Notes under the pieces: model-generated | Database searches by the model: none | The model's input: the letters and a program-made list of their open reading frames with translations, nothing else | What the model was told of the DNA's origin: nothing | From: Cornus controversa | Lineage: Eukaryota; Streptophyta; Magnoliopsida; Cornales; Cornaceae | Assembly (NCBI GenBank): GCA_026545225.1 | Contig: CM048847.1 | Span: 14,193,835 to 14,257,834, forward strand | Length of the DNA: 64,000 bases | Direction of reading: 5' to 3' | Translations under genes and position numbers: made by a program | Shown here: positions 23,837 to 38,556 of the stretch, piece by piece | How the letters are laid out: the number at the start of each line of letters is the position of its first letter | How positions within the stretch are numbered: the first letter of the stretch is position 1

Positions 23837-26800
23837 ATGGTTGGTAGCTTACAAATTGTTTCCTTCAGATGTCCAAACGGTCGAATTTGGAACAAAGCAC
23901 CATACGATTGTGATGAAGATCGGATTGACATGTTCGTCACTTCTTTTGGATGCTTTGATGGTCTAATTTGGAAAAAAGAAACTTACGATTCTGATTATGG
24001 CACGACTTCTCAAGGAATGGGTTTTTGAATCAGAACAACTCAAACAAAACTTGTTTAAAATCCTCGATAGCTTGGGAATTGTTTCTTTTACTTGTCCAGA
24101 TGGTTGAAGTTGGCATAGAGCACCATACGGTTGTGATCATTCATGGGTGCAGCATGGAATTACTCTTTTCGATTCAGGACGTCCTGACGGTTGAATTTGG
24201 CATAAAGCAACGTATAATTCTAGGTATGGCACGATTTCACGTGGATTGGACTTTTCGAATCAGGACAGGTCAAACCAAACAAGTTCAAAACCGTTGTTGT
24301 CATTCTCTATTCTTCTAGACATCCAGATGGTCAATTCTAGGACAAAGCACCATACGGTTGTGGTCATGCCTGGTTATTGCAAGCAATAGTTCTTTCGACT
24401 CAGAACAACTCAAACAAACATGGATGAAGATCGGATCGACATGCTCGTCGTTTCTTTGGGACGCTTTGATGGTTTCATTTAGAAAAAAGCAGCGTACGAT
24501 TACTATTATGGCACGACTTCTCTTGGAATGTGGTTTTCTAATCATAACAACTCAAATGAAACAAGTTTAAAATGGTTGGTAGCTTGCAAATTGTTTCCTT
24601 TAGATGTCGAAACGGTCGAATTTGGAACAAAGCACCATACGGTTGTGATGAAGATCGGATTGACAGGTTCGTCACTTCTTTTGGATGCTTTGATGGTCTA
24701 ATTTGGAAAAAAGAAACTTACGATTCTGATTATGACACAACTTCTCAAGCAATGGGGTTTTTGAATCAGAACAACTGAAACTAAACTTGTTTAAAATCAT
24801 CGATAGCTTGGGAATTGTTTCTTTTACTTGTCCAGATGGTTGAAGTTGGCATAGAGCACCATACGGTTGTGATCATTCATGAGTGCAGCAAGGAATTACT
24901 CTTTTCGATTCAGGACGTCCTCACGGTCGAATTAGGCATAAAGCAACGTATAATTCTATGTATGGCACGATTTCACGTGGATTGGACTTTTCGAATCAGG
25001 ACAGGTCAAACGAAACAAGTTCAAAACCGTTGTTGTCATTCTCTATTCTTCTGGACATCCAGATGGTCAATTCTAGCACAAAGCGCCATACGGTTGTGGT
25101 CATGCCTGGTTATTGCAAGGAATTGTTCTTTTTGACTCAGAACAACTCAAACAAACATGGATGAAGATCGGATCGACATGCTCGTCGTTTCTTTGGGACC
25201 CTTTGATGGTTTCATTTAGAAAAAAGTAGCGTACGATTAATATTATGGCAAGACTTCGCTTGGAATGTGGTTTTCTAATCAAAACAACTCAAATGAAACA
25301 AGTTTAAAATGGTTGGTAGCTTACAAATTGTTTCCTTCAGATGTCCAAACGGTCGAATTTGGAACAAAGCACCATACGATTGTGATGAAGATCGGATTGA
25401 CATGTTCGTCACTTCTTTTGGATGCTTTGATGGTCTAATTTGGAAAAAAGAAACTTACGATTCTGATTATGGCACGACTTCTCAAGGAATGGGTTTTTGA
25501 ATCAGAACAACTCAAACAAAACTTGTTTAAAATCCTCGATAGCTTGGGAATTGTTTCTTTTACTTGTCCAGATGGTTGAAGTTGGCATAGAGCACCATAC
25601 GGTTGTGATCATTCATGGGTGCAGCATGGAATTACTCTTTTCGATTCAGGACGTCCTGACGGTTGAATTTGGCATAAAGCAACGTATAATTCTAGGTATG
25701 GCACGATTTCACGTGGATTGGACTTTTCGAATCAGGACAGGTCAAACCAAACAAGTTCAAAACCGTTGTTGTCATTCTCTATTCTTCTAGACATCCAGAT
25801 GGTCAATTCTAGGACAAAGCACCATACGGTTGTGGCCATGCCTGGTTATTGCAAGCAATAGTTCTTTCGACTCAGAACAACTCAAACAGACATGGATGAA
25901 GATCGGATCGACATGCTCGTCGTTTCTTTGGGACGCTTTGATGGTTTCATTTAGAAAAAAGCAGCGTACGATTACTATTATGGCACGACTTCTCTTGGAA
26001 TGTGGTTTTCTAATCATAACAACTCAAATGAAACAAGTTTAAAATGGTTGGTAGCTTGCAAATTGTTTCCTTTAGATGTCGAAACGGTCGAATTTGGAAC
26101 AAAGCACCATACGGTTGTGATGAAGATCGGATTGACAGGTTCGTCACTTCTTTTGGATGCTTTGATGGTCTAATTTGGAAAAAAGAAACTTACGATTCTG
26201 ATTATGACACAACTTCTCAAGCAATGGGGTTTTTGAATCAGAACAACTGAAACTAAACTTGTCTAAAATCATCGATAGCTTGGGAATTGTTTCTTTTACT
26301 TGTCCAGATGGTTGAAGTTGGCATAGAGCACCATACGGTTGTGATCATTCATGAGTGCAGCAAGGAATTACTCTTTTCGATTCAGGACGTCCTCACGGTC
26401 GAATTAGGCATAAAGCAACGTATAATTCTATGTATGGCACGATTTCACGGGGATTGGACTTTTCGAATCAGGACAGGTCAAACGAAACAAGTTCAAAACC
26501 GTTGTTGTCATTCTCTATTCTTCTGGACATCCAGATGGTCAATTCTAGCACAAAGCGCCATACGGTTGTGGTCATGCCTGGTTATTGCAAGGAATTGTTC
26601 TTTTTGACTCAGAACAACTCAAACAAACATGGATGAAGATCGGATCGACATGCTCGTCGTTTCTTTGGGACCCTTTGATGGTTTCATTTAGAAAAAAGTA
26701 GCGTACGATTAATATTATGGCAAGACTTCGCTTGGAATGTGGTTTTCTAATCAAAACAACTCAAATGAAACAAGTTTAAAATGGTTGGTAGCTTACAAAT

Positions 26801-29800
26801 TGTTTCCTTCAGATGTCCAAACGGTCGAATTTGGAACAAAGCACCATACGATTGTGATGAAGATCGGATTGACATGTTCGTCACTTCTTTTGGATGCTTT
26901 GATGGTCTAATTTGGAAAAAAGAAACTTACGATTCTGATTATGGCACGACTTCTCAAGGAATGGGTTTTTGAATCAGAACAACTCAAACAAAACTTGTTT
27001 AAAATCCTCGATAGCTTGGGAATTGTTTCTTTCACTTGTCCAGATGGTTGAAGTTGGCATAGAGCACCATACGGTTGTGATCATTCATGGGTGCAGCATG
27101 GAATTACTCTTTTCGATTCAGGACGTCCTGACGGTTGAATTTGGCATAAAGCAACGTATAATTCTAGGTATGGCACGATTTCACGTGGATTGGACTTTTC
27201 GAATCAGGACAAGTCAAACGAAACAAGTTCGAAACCGTTGTTGTCATTCTCTATTTTTCTGGACATCCAGATGGTCAATTCTAGCACAAAGCGCCATACG
27301 GTTGTCGTCATGCCTGATTATTGCAAGCAATAGTTCTTTCGACTCAGAACAACTCAAACAGACATGGATGAAGATCGGATCGACATGCTCGTCGTTTCTT
27401 TGGGACGCTTTGATGGTTTCATTTAGAAAAAAGCAGCGTACGATTACTATTATGGCACGACTTCTCTTGGAATGTGGTTTTCTAATCATAACAACTCAAA
27501 TGAAACAAGTTTAAAATGGTTGGTAGCTTGCAAATTGTTTCCTTTAGATGTCGAAACGGTCGAATTTGGAACAAAGCACCATACGGTTGTGATGAAGATC
27601 GGATTGACAGGTTCGTCACTTCTTTTGGATGCTTTGATGGTCTAATTTGGAAAAAAGAAACTTACGATTCTGATTATGACACAACTTCTCAAGCAATGGG
27701 GTTTTTGAATCAGAACAACTGAAACTAAACTTGTTTAAAATCATCGATAGCTTGGGAATTGTTTCTTTTACTTGTCCAGATGGTTGAAGTTGGCATAGAG
27801 CACCATACGGTTGTGATCATTCATGAGTGCAGCAAGGAATTACTCTTTTCGATTCAGGACGTCCTCACGGTCGAATTAGGCATAAAGCAACGTATAATTC
27901 TATGTATGGCACGATTTCACGGGGATTGGACTTTTCGAATCAGGACAGGTCAAACGAAACAAGTTCAAAACCGTTGTTGTCATTCTCTATTCTTCTGGAC
28001 ATCCAGATGGTCAATTCTAGCACAAAGCGCCATACGGTTGTGGTCATGCCTGGTTATTGCAAGGAATTGTTCTTTTTGACTCAGAACAACTCAAACAAAC
28101 ATGGATGAAGATCGGATCGACATGCTCGTCGTTTCTTTGGGACCCTTTGATGGTTTCATTTTGAAAAAAGTAGCGTACGATTAATATTATGGCAAGACTT
28201 CGCTTGGAATGTGGTTTTCTAATCAAAACAACTCAAATGAAACAAGTTTAAAATGGTTGGTAGCTTACAAATTGTTTCCTTCAGATGTCCAAACGGTCGA
28301 ATTTGGAACAAAGCACCATACGATTGTGATGAAGATCGGATTGACATGTTCGTCACTTCTTTTGGATGCTTTGATGGTCTAATTTGGAAAAAAGAAACTT
28401 ACGATTCTGATTATGGCACGACTTCTCAAGGAATGGGTTTTTGAATCAGAACAACTCAAACAAAACTTGTTTAAAATCCTCGATAGCTTGGGAATTGTTT
28501 CTTTTACTTGTCCAGATGGTTGAAGTTGGCATAGAGCACCATACGGTTGTGATCATTCATGGGTGCAGCATGGAATTACTCTTTTCGATTCAGGACGTCC
28601 TGACGGTTGAATTTGGCATAAAGCAACGTATAATTCTAGGTATGGCACGATTTCACGTGGATTGGACTTTTCGAATCAGGACAAGTCAAACGAAACAAGT
28701 TCGAAACCGTTGTTGTCATTCTCTATTTTTCTGGACATCCAGATGGTCAATTCTAGCACAAAGCGCCATACGGTTGTCGTCATGCCTGATTATTGCAAGC
28801 AATAGTTCTTTCGACTCAGAACAACTCAAACAGACATGGATGAAGATCGGATCGACATGCTCGTCGTTTCTTTGGGACGCTTTGATGGTTTCATTTAGAA
28901 AAAAGCAGCGTACGATTACTATTATGGCACGACTTCTCTTGGAATGTGGTTTTCTAATCATAACAACTCAAATGAAACAAGTTTAAAATGGTTGGTAGCT
29001 TGCAAAATGTTTCCTTTAGATGTCGAAACGGTCGAATTTGGAACAAAGCACCATACGGTTGTGATGAAGATCGGATTGACAGGTTCGTCACTTCTTTTGG
29101 ATGCTTTGATGGTCTAATTTGGAAAAAAGAAACTTACGATTCTGATTATGACACAACTTCTCAAGCAATGGGGTTTTTGAATCAGAACAACTGAAACTAA
29201 ACTTGTTTAAAATCATCGATAGCTTGGGAATTGTTTCTTTTACTTGTCCAGATGGTTGAAGTTGGCATAGAGCACCATACGGTTGTGATCATTCATGAGT
29301 GCAGCAAGGAATTACTCTTTTCGATTCAGGACGTCCTCACGGTCGAATTAGGCATAAAGCAACGTATAATTCTATGTATGGCACGATTTCACGTGGATTG
29401 GACTTTTCGAATCAGGACAGGTCAAACGAAACAAGTTCAAAACCGTTGTTGTCATTCTCTATTCTTCTGGACATCCAGATGGTCAATTCTAGCACAAAGC
29501 GCCATACGGTTGTGGTCATGCCTGGTTATTGCAAGGAATTGTTCTTTTTGACTCAGAACAACTCAAACAAACATGGATGAAGATCGGATCGACATGCTCG
29601 TCGTTTCTTTGGGACCCTTTGATGGTTTCATTTAGAAAAAAGTAGCGTACGATTAATATTATGGCAAGACTTCGCTTGGAATGTGGTTTTCTAATCAAAA
29701 CAACTCAAATGAAACAAGTTTAAAATGGTTGGTAGCTTACAAATTGTTTCCTTCAGATGTCCAAACGGTCGAATTTGGAACAAAGCACCATACGATTGTG

Positions 29801-31196
29801 ATGAAGATCGGATTGACATGTTCGTCACTTCTTTTGGATGCTTTGATGGTCTAATTTGGAAAAAAGAAACTTACGATTCTGATTATGGCACGACTTCTCA
29901 AGGAATGGGTTTTTGAATCAGAACAACTCAAACAAAACTTGTTTAAAATCCTCGATAGCTTGGGAATTGTTTCTTTTACTTGTCCAGATGGTTGAAGTTG
30001 GCATAGAGCACCATACGGTTGTGATCATTCATGGGTGCAGCATGGAATTACTCTTTTCGATTCAGGACGTCCTGACGGTTGAATTTGGCATAAAGCAACG
30101 TATAATTCTAGGTATGGCACGATTTCACGTGGATTGGACTTTTCGAATCAGGACAAGTCAAACGAAACAAGTTCGAAACCGTTGTTGTCATTCTCTATTT
30201 TTCTGGACATCCAGATGGTCAATTCTAGCACAAAGCGCCATACGGTTGTCGTCATGCCTGATTATTGCAAGCAATAGTTCTTTCGACTCAGAACAACTCA
30301 AACAGACATGGATGAAGATCGGATCGACATGCTCGTCGTTTCTTTGGGACGCTTTGATGGTTTCATTTAGAAAAAAGCAGCGTACGATTACTATTATGGC
30401 ACGACTTCTCTTGGAATGTGGTTTTCTAATCATAACAACTCAAATGAAACAAGTTTAAAATGGTTGGTAGCTTGCAAAATGTTTCCTTTAGATGTCGAAA
30501 CGGTCGAATTTGGAACAAAGCACCATACGGTTGTGATGAAGATCGGATTGACAGGTTCGTCACTTCTTTTGGATGCTTTGATGGTCTAATTTGGAAAAAA
30601 GAAACTTACGATTCTGATTATGACACAACTTCTCAAGCAATGGGGTTTTTGAATCAGAACAACTGAAACTAAACTTGTTTAAAATCATCGATAGCTTGGG
30701 AATTGTTTCTTTTACTTGTCCAGATGGTTGAAGTTGGCATAGAGCACCATACGGTTGTGATCATTCATGAGTGCAGCAAGGAATTACTCTTTTCGATTCA
30801 GGACGTCCTCACGGTCGAATTAGGCATAAAGCAACGTATAATTCTATGTATGGCACGATTTCACGTGGATTGGACTTTTCGAATCAGGACAGGTCAAACG
30901 AAACAAGTTCAAAACCGTTGTTGTCATTCTCTATTCTTCTGGACATCCAGATGGTCAATTCTAGCACAAAGCGCCATACGGTTGTGGTCATGCCTGGTTA
31001 TTGCAAGGAATTGTTCTTTTTGACTCAGAACAACTCAAACAAACATGGATGAAGATCGGATCGACATGCTCGTCGTTTCTTTGGGACCCTTTGATGGTTT
31101 CATTTAGAAAAAAGTAGCGTACGATTAATATTATGGCAAGACTTCGCTTGGAATGTGGTTTTCTAATCAAAACAACTCAAATGAAACAAGTTTAAA
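23837..31196. repeat. Ten-monomer block, copy 1 (7360 bp)
   Basis: Monomers start at 23837 (X', GTGGTCATG), 24572 (Y), 25309 (X', GTGGCCATG), 26044 (Y with CACGGGG and TTGTCTAAAATC), 26781 (X with TTTCACTTG), 27516 (Y with CACGGGG and TTCATTTTGAAAA), 28253 (X), 28988 (Y with GCAAAATGTTTCC), 29725 (X) and 30460 (Y with GCAAAATGTTTCC). The same ordered list of variants occurs again from 31197, which defines a 7360-bp unit of five dimers. Confidence 0.93.
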
Positions 31197-34100
31197 ATGG
31201 TTGGTAGCTTACAAATTGTTTCCTTCAGATGTCCAAACGGTCGAATTTGGAACAAAGCACCATACGATTGTGATGAAGATCGGATTGACATGTTCGTCAC
31301 TTCTTTTGGATGCTTTGATGGTCTAATTTGGAAAAAAGAAACTTACGATTCTGATTATGGCACGACTTCTCAAGGAATGGGTTTTTGAATCAGAACAACT
31401 CAAACAAAACTTGTTTAAAATCCTCGATAGCTTGGGAATTGTTTCTTTTACTTGTCCAGATGGTTGAAGTTGGCATAGAGCACCATACGGTTGTGATCAT
31501 TCATGGGTGCAGCATGGAATTACTCTTTTCGATTCAGGACGTCCTGACGGTTGAATTTGGCATAAAGCAACGTATAATTCTAGGTATGGCACGATTTCAC
31601 GTGGATTGGACTTTTCGAATCAGGACAGGTCAAACCAAACAAGTTCAAAACCGTTGTTGTCATTCTCTATTCTTCTAGACATCCAGATGGTCAATTCTAG
31701 GACAAAGCACCATACGGTTGTGGTCATGCCTGGTTATTGCAAGCAATAGTTCTTTCGACTCAGAACAACTCAAACAAACATGGATGAAGATCGGATCGAC
31801 ATGCTCGTCGTTTCTTTGGGACGCTTTGATGGTTTCATTTAGAAAAAAGCAGCGTACGATTACTATTATGGCACGACTTCTCTTGGAATGTGGTTTTCTA
31901 ATCATAACAACTCAAATGAAACAAGTTTAAAATGGTTGGTAGCTTGCAAATTGTTTCCTTTAGATGTCGAAACGGTCGAATTTGGAACAAAGCACCATAC
32001 GGTTGTGATGAAGATCGGATTGACAGGTTCGTCACTTCTTTTGGATGCTTTGATGGTCTAATTTGGAAAAAAGAAACTTACGATTCTGATTATGACACAA
32101 CTTCTCAAGCAATGGGGTTTTTGAATCAGAACAACTGAAACTAAACTTGTTTAAAATCATCGATAGCTTGGGAATTGTTTCTTTTACTTGTCCAGATGGT
32201 TGAAGTTGGCATAGAGCACCATACGGTTGTGATCATTCATGAGTGCAGCAAGGAATTACTCTTTTCGATTCAGGACGTCCTCACGGTCGAATTAGGCATA
32301 AAGCAACGTATAATTCTATGTATGGCACGATTTCACGTGGATTGGACTTTTCGAATCAGGACAGGTCAAACGAAACAAGTTCAAAACCGTTGTTGTCATT
32401 CTCTATTCTTCTGGACATCCAGATGGTCAATTCTAGCACAAAGCGCCATACGGTTGTGGTCATGCCTGGTTATTGCAAGGAATTGTTCTTTTTGACTCAG
32501 AACAACTCAAACAAACATGGATGAAGATCGGATCGACATGCTCGTCGTTTCTTTGGGACCCTTTGATGGTTTCATTTAGAAAAAAGTAGCGTACGATTAA
32601 TATTATGGCAAGACTTCGCTTGGAATGTGGTTTTCTAATCAAAACAACTCAAATGAAACAAGTTTAAAATGGTTGGTAGCTTACAAATTGTTTCCTTCAG
32701 ATGTCCAAACGGTCGAATTTGGAACAAAGCACCATACGATTGTGATGAAGATCGGATTGACATGTTCGTCACTTCTTTTGGATGCTTTGATGGTCTAATT
32801 TGGAAAAAAGAAACTTACGATTCTGATTATGGCACGACTTCTCAAGGAATGGGTTTTTGAATCAGAACAACTCAAACAAAACTTGTTTAAAATCCTCGAT
32901 AGCTTGGGAATTGTTTCTTTTACTTGTCCAGATGGTTGAAGTTGGCATAGAGCACCATACGGTTGTGATCATTCATGGGTGCAGCATGGAATTACTCTTT
33001 TCGATTCAGGACGTCCTGACGGTTGAATTTGGCATAAAGCAACGTATAATTCTAGGTATGGCACGATTTCACGTGGATTGGACTTTTCGAATCAGGACAG
33101 GTCAAACCAAACAAGTTCAAAACCGTTGTTGTCATTCTCTATTCTTCTAGACATCCAGATGGTCAATTCTAGGACAAAGCACCATACGGTTGTGGCCATG
33201 CCTGGTTATTGCAAGCAATAGTTCTTTCGACTCAGAACAACTCAAACAGACATGGATGAAGATCGGATCGACATGCTCGTCGTTTCTTTGGGACGCTTTG
33301 ATGGTTTCATTTAGAAAAAAGCAGCGTACGATTACTATTATGGCACGACTTCTCTTGGAATGTGGTTTTCTAATCATAACAACTCAAATGAAACAAGTTT
33401 AAAATGGTTGGTAGCTTGCAAATTGTTTCCTTTAGATGTCGAAACGGTCGAATTTGGAACAAAGCACCATACGGTTGTGATGAAGATCGGATTGACAGGT
33501 TCGTCACTTCTTTTGGATGCTTTGATGGTCTAATTTGGAAAAAAGAAACTTACGATTCTGATTATGACACAACTTCTCAAGCAATGGGGTTTTTGAATCA
33601 GAACAACTGAAACTAAACTTGTCTAAAATCATCGATAGCTTGGGAATTGTTTCTTTTACTTGTCCAGATGGTTGAAGTTGGCATAGAGCACCATACGGTT
33701 GTGATCATTCATGAGTGCAGCAAGGAATTACTCTTTTCGATTCAGGACGTCCTCACGGTCGAATTAGGCATAAAGCAACGTATAATTCTATGTATGGCAC
33801 GATTTCACGGGGATTGGACTTTTCGAATCAGGACAGGTCAAACGAAACAAGTTCAAAACCGTTGTTGTCATTCTCTATTCTTCTGGACATCCAGATGGTC
33901 AATTCTAGCACAAAGCGCCATACGGTTGTGGTCATGCCTGGTTATTGCAAGGAATTGTTCTTTTTGACTCAGAACAACTCAAACAAACATGGATGAAGAT
34001 CGGATCGACATGCTCGTCGTTTCTTTGGGACCCTTTGATGGTTTCATTTAGAAAAAAGTAGCGTACGATTAATATTATGGCAAGACTTCGCTTGGAATGT

Positions 34101-37100
34101 GGTTTTCTAATCAAAACAACTCAAATGAAACAAGTTTAAAATGGTTGGTAGCTTACAAATTGTTTCCTTCAGATGTCCAAACGGTCGAATTTGGAACAAA
34201 GCACCATACGATTGTGATGAAGATCGGATTGACATGTTCGTCACTTCTTTTGGATGCTTTGATGGTCTAATTTGGAAAAAAGAAACTTACGATTCTGATT
34301 ATGGCACGACTTCTCAAGGAATGGGTTTTTGAATCAGAACAACTCAAACAAAACTTGTTTAAAATCCTCGATAGCTTGGGAATTGTTTCTTTCACTTGTC
34401 CAGATGGTTGAAGTTGGCATAGAGCACCATACGGTTGTGATCATTCATGGGTGCAGCATGGAATTACTCTTTTCGATTCAGGACGTCCTGACGGTTGAAT
34501 TTGGCATAAAGCAACGTATAATTCTAGGTATGGCACGATTTCACGTGGATTGGACTTTTCGAATCAGGACAAGTCAAACGAAACAAGTTCGAAACCGTTG
34601 TTGTCATTCTCTATTTTTCTGGACATCCAGATGGTCAATTCTAGCACAAAGCGCCATACGGTTGTCGTCATGCCTGATTATTGCAAGCAATAGTTCTTTC
34701 GACTCAGAACAACTCAAACAGACATGGATGAAGATCGGATCGACATGCTCGTCGTTTCTTTGGGACGCTTTGATGGTTTCATTTAGAAAAAAGCAGCGTA
34801 CGATTACTATTATGGCACGACTTCTCTTGGAATGTGGTTTTCTAATCATAACAACTCAAATGAAACAAGTTTAAAATGGTTGGTAGCTTGCAAATTGTTT
34901 CCTTTAGATGTCGAAACGGTCGAATTTGGAACAAAGCACCATACGGTTGTGATGAAGATCGGATTGACAGGTTCGTCACTTCTTTTGGATGCTTTGATGG
35001 TCTAATTTGGAAAAAAGAAACTTACGATTCTGATTATGACACAACTTCTCAAGCAATGGGGTTTTTGAATCAGAACAACTGAAACTAAACTTGTTTAAAA
35101 TCATCGATAGCTTGGGAATTGTTTCTTTTACTTGTCCAGATGGTTGAAGTTGGCATAGAGCACCATACGGTTGTGATCATTCATGAGTGCAGCAAGGAAT
35201 TACTCTTTTCGATTCAGGACGTCCTCACGGTCGAATTAGGCATAAAGCAACGTATAATTCTATGTATGGCACGATTTCACGGGGATTGGACTTTTCGAAT
35301 CAGGACAGGTCAAACGAAACAAGTTCAAAACCGTTGTTGTCATTCTCTATTCTTCTGGACATCCAGATGGTCAATTCTAGCACAAAGCGCCATACGGTTG
35401 TGGTCATGCCTGGTTATTGCAAGGAATTGTTCTTTTTGACTCAGAACAACTCAAACAAACATGGATGAAGATCGGATCGACATGCTCGTCGTTTCTTTGG
35501 GACCCTTTGATGGTTTCATTTTGAAAAAAGTAGCGTACGATTAATATTATGGCAAGACTTCGCTTGGAATGTGGTTTTCTAATCAAAACAACTCAAATGA
35601 AACAAGTTTAAAATGGTTGGTAGCTTACAAATTGTTTCCTTCAGATGTCCAAACGGTCGAATTTGGAACAAAGCACCATACGATTGTGATGAAGATCGGA
35701 TTGACATGTTCGTCACTTCTTTTGGATGCTTTGATGGTCTAATTTGGAAAAAAGAAACTTACGATTCTGATTATGGCACGACTTCTCAAGGAATGGGTTT
35801 TTGAATCAGAACAACTCAAACAAAACTTGTTTAAAATCCTCGATAGCTTGGGAATTGTTTCTTTTACTTGTCCAGATGGTTGAAGTTGGCATAGAGCACC
35901 ATACGGTTGTGATCATTCATGGGTGCAGCATGGAATTACTCTTTTCGATTCAGGACGTCCTGACGGTTGAATTTGGCATAAAGCAACGTATAATTCTAGG
36001 TATGGCACGATTTCACGTGGATTGGACTTTTCGAATCAGGACAAGTCAAACGAAACAAGTTCGAAACCGTTGTTGTCATTCTCTATTTTTCTGGACATCC
36101 AGATGGTCAATTCTAGCACAAAGCGCCATACGGTTGTCGTCATGCCTGATTATTGCAAGCAATAGTTCTTTCGACTCAGAACAACTCAAACAGACATGGA
36201 TGAAGATCGGATCGACATGCTCGTCGTTTCTTTGGGACGCTTTGATGGTTTCATTTAGAAAAAAGCAGCGTACGATTACTATTATGGCACGACTTCTCTT
36301 GGAATGTGGTTTTCTAATCATAACAACTCAAATGAAACAAGTTTAAAATGGTTGGTAGCTTGCAAAATGTTTCCTTTAGATGTCGAAACGGTCGAATTTG
36401 GAACAAAGCACCATACGGTTGTGATGAAGATCGGATTGACAGGTTCGTCACTTCTTTTGGATGCTTTGATGGTCTAATTTGGAAAAAAGAAACTTACGAT
36501 TCTGATTATGACACAACTTCTCAAGCAATGGGGTTTTTGAATCAGAACAACTGAAACTAAACTTGTTTAAAATCATCGATAGCTTGGGAATTGTTTCTTT
36601 TACTTGTCCAGATGGTTGAAGTTGGCATAGAGCACCATACGGTTGTGATCATTCATGAGTGCAGCAAGGAATTACTCTTTTCGATTCAGGACGTCCTCAC
36701 GGTCGAATTAGGCATAAAGCAACGTATAATTCTATGTATGGCACGATTTCACGTGGATTGGACTTTTCGAATCAGGACAGGTCAAACGAAACAAGTTCAA
36801 AACCGTTGTTGTCATTCTCTATTCTTCTGGACATCCAGATGGTCAATTCTAGCACAAAGCGCCATACGGTTGTGGTCATGCCTGGTTATTGCAAGGAATT
36901 GTTCTTTTTGACTCAGAACAACTCAAACAAACATGGATGAAGATCGGATCGACATGCTCGTCGTTTCTTTGGGACCCTTTGATGGTTTCATTTAGAAAAA
37001 AGTAGCGTACGATTAATATTATGGCAAGACTTCGCTTGGAATGTGGTTTTCTAATCAAAACAACTCAAATGAAACAAGTTTAAAATGGTTGGTAGCTTAC

Positions 37101-38556
37101 AAATTGTTTCCTTCAGATGTCCAAACGGTCGAATTTGGAACAAAGCACCATACGATTGTGATGAAGATCGGATTGACATGTTCGTCACTTCTTTTGGATG
37201 CTTTGATGGTCTAATTTGGAAAAAAGAAACTTACGATTCTGATTATGGCACGACTTCTCAAGGAATGGGTTTTTGAATCAGAACAACTCAAACAAAACTT
37301 GTTTAAAATCCTCGATAGCTTGGGAATTGTTTCTTTTACTTGTCCAGATGGTTGAAGTTGGCATAGAGCACCATACGGTTGTGATCATTCATGGGTGCAG
37401 CATGGAATTACTCTTTTCGATTCAGGACGTCCTGACGGTTGAATTTGGCATAAAGCAACGTATAATTCTAGGTATGGCACGATTTCACGTGGATTGGACT
37501 TTTCGAATCAGGACAAGTCAAACGAAACAAGTTCGAAACCGTTGTTGTCATTCTCTATTTTTCTGGACATCCAGATGGTCAATTCTAGCACAAAGCGCCA
37601 TACGGTTGTCGTCATGCCTGATTATTGCAAGCAATAGTTCTTTCGACTCAGAACAACTCAAACAGACATGGATGAAGATCGGATCGACATGCTCGTCGTT
37701 TCTTTGGGACGCTTTGATGGTTTCATTTAGAAAAAAGCAGCGTACGATTACTATTATGGCACGACTTCTCTTGGAATGTGGTTTTCTAATCATAACAACT
37801 CAAATGAAACAAGTTTAAAATGGTTGGTAGCTTGCAAAATGTTTCCTTTAGATGTCGAAACGGTCGAATTTGGAACAAAGCACCATACGGTTGTGATGAA
37901 GATCGGATTGACAGGTTCGTCACTTCTTTTGGATGCTTTGATGGTCTAATTTGGAAAAAAGAAACTTACGATTCTGATTATGACACAACTTCTCAAGCAA
38001 TGGGGTTTTTGAATCAGAACAACTGAAACTAAACTTGTTTAAAATCATCGATAGCTTGGGAATTGTTTCTTTTACTTGTCCAGATGGTTGAAGTTGGCAT
38101 AGAGCACCATACGGTTGTGATCATTCATGAGTGCAGCAAGGAATTACTCTTTTCGATTCAGGACGTCCTCACGGTCGAATTAGGCATAAAGCAACGTATA
38201 ATTCTATGTATGGCACGATTTCACGTGGATTGGACTTTTCGAATCAGGACAGGTCAAACGAAACAAGTTCAAAACCGTTGTTGTCATTCTCTATTCTTCT
38301 GGACATCCAGATGGTCAATTCTAGCACAAAGCGCCATACGGTTGTGGTCATGCCTGGTTATTGCAAGGAATTGTTCTTTTTGACTCAGAACAACTCAAAC
38401 AAACATGGATGAAGATCGGATCGACATGCTCGTCGTTTCTTTGGGACCCTTTGATGGTTTCATTTTGAAAAAAGTAGCGTACGATTAATATTATGGCAAG
38501 ACTTCGCTTGGAATGTGGTTTTCTAATCAAAACAACTCAAATGAAACAAGTTTAAA
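31197..38556. repeat. Ten-monomer block, copy 2 (7360 bp)
   Basis: Monomers start at 31197, 31932, 32669, 33404, 34141, 34876, 35613, 36348, 37085 and 37820, each 7360 bp after its partner in the previous block and carrying the same markers: TTGTCTAAAATC near 33620, TTTCACTTG near 34392, TTCATTTTGAAAA near 35520, and GCAAAATGTTTCC at 36363 and 37835. The match ends late in the block, because the last Y has TTCATTTTGAAAA near 38461 where copy 1 has TTCATTTAGAAAA near 31101. Confidence 0.93.
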
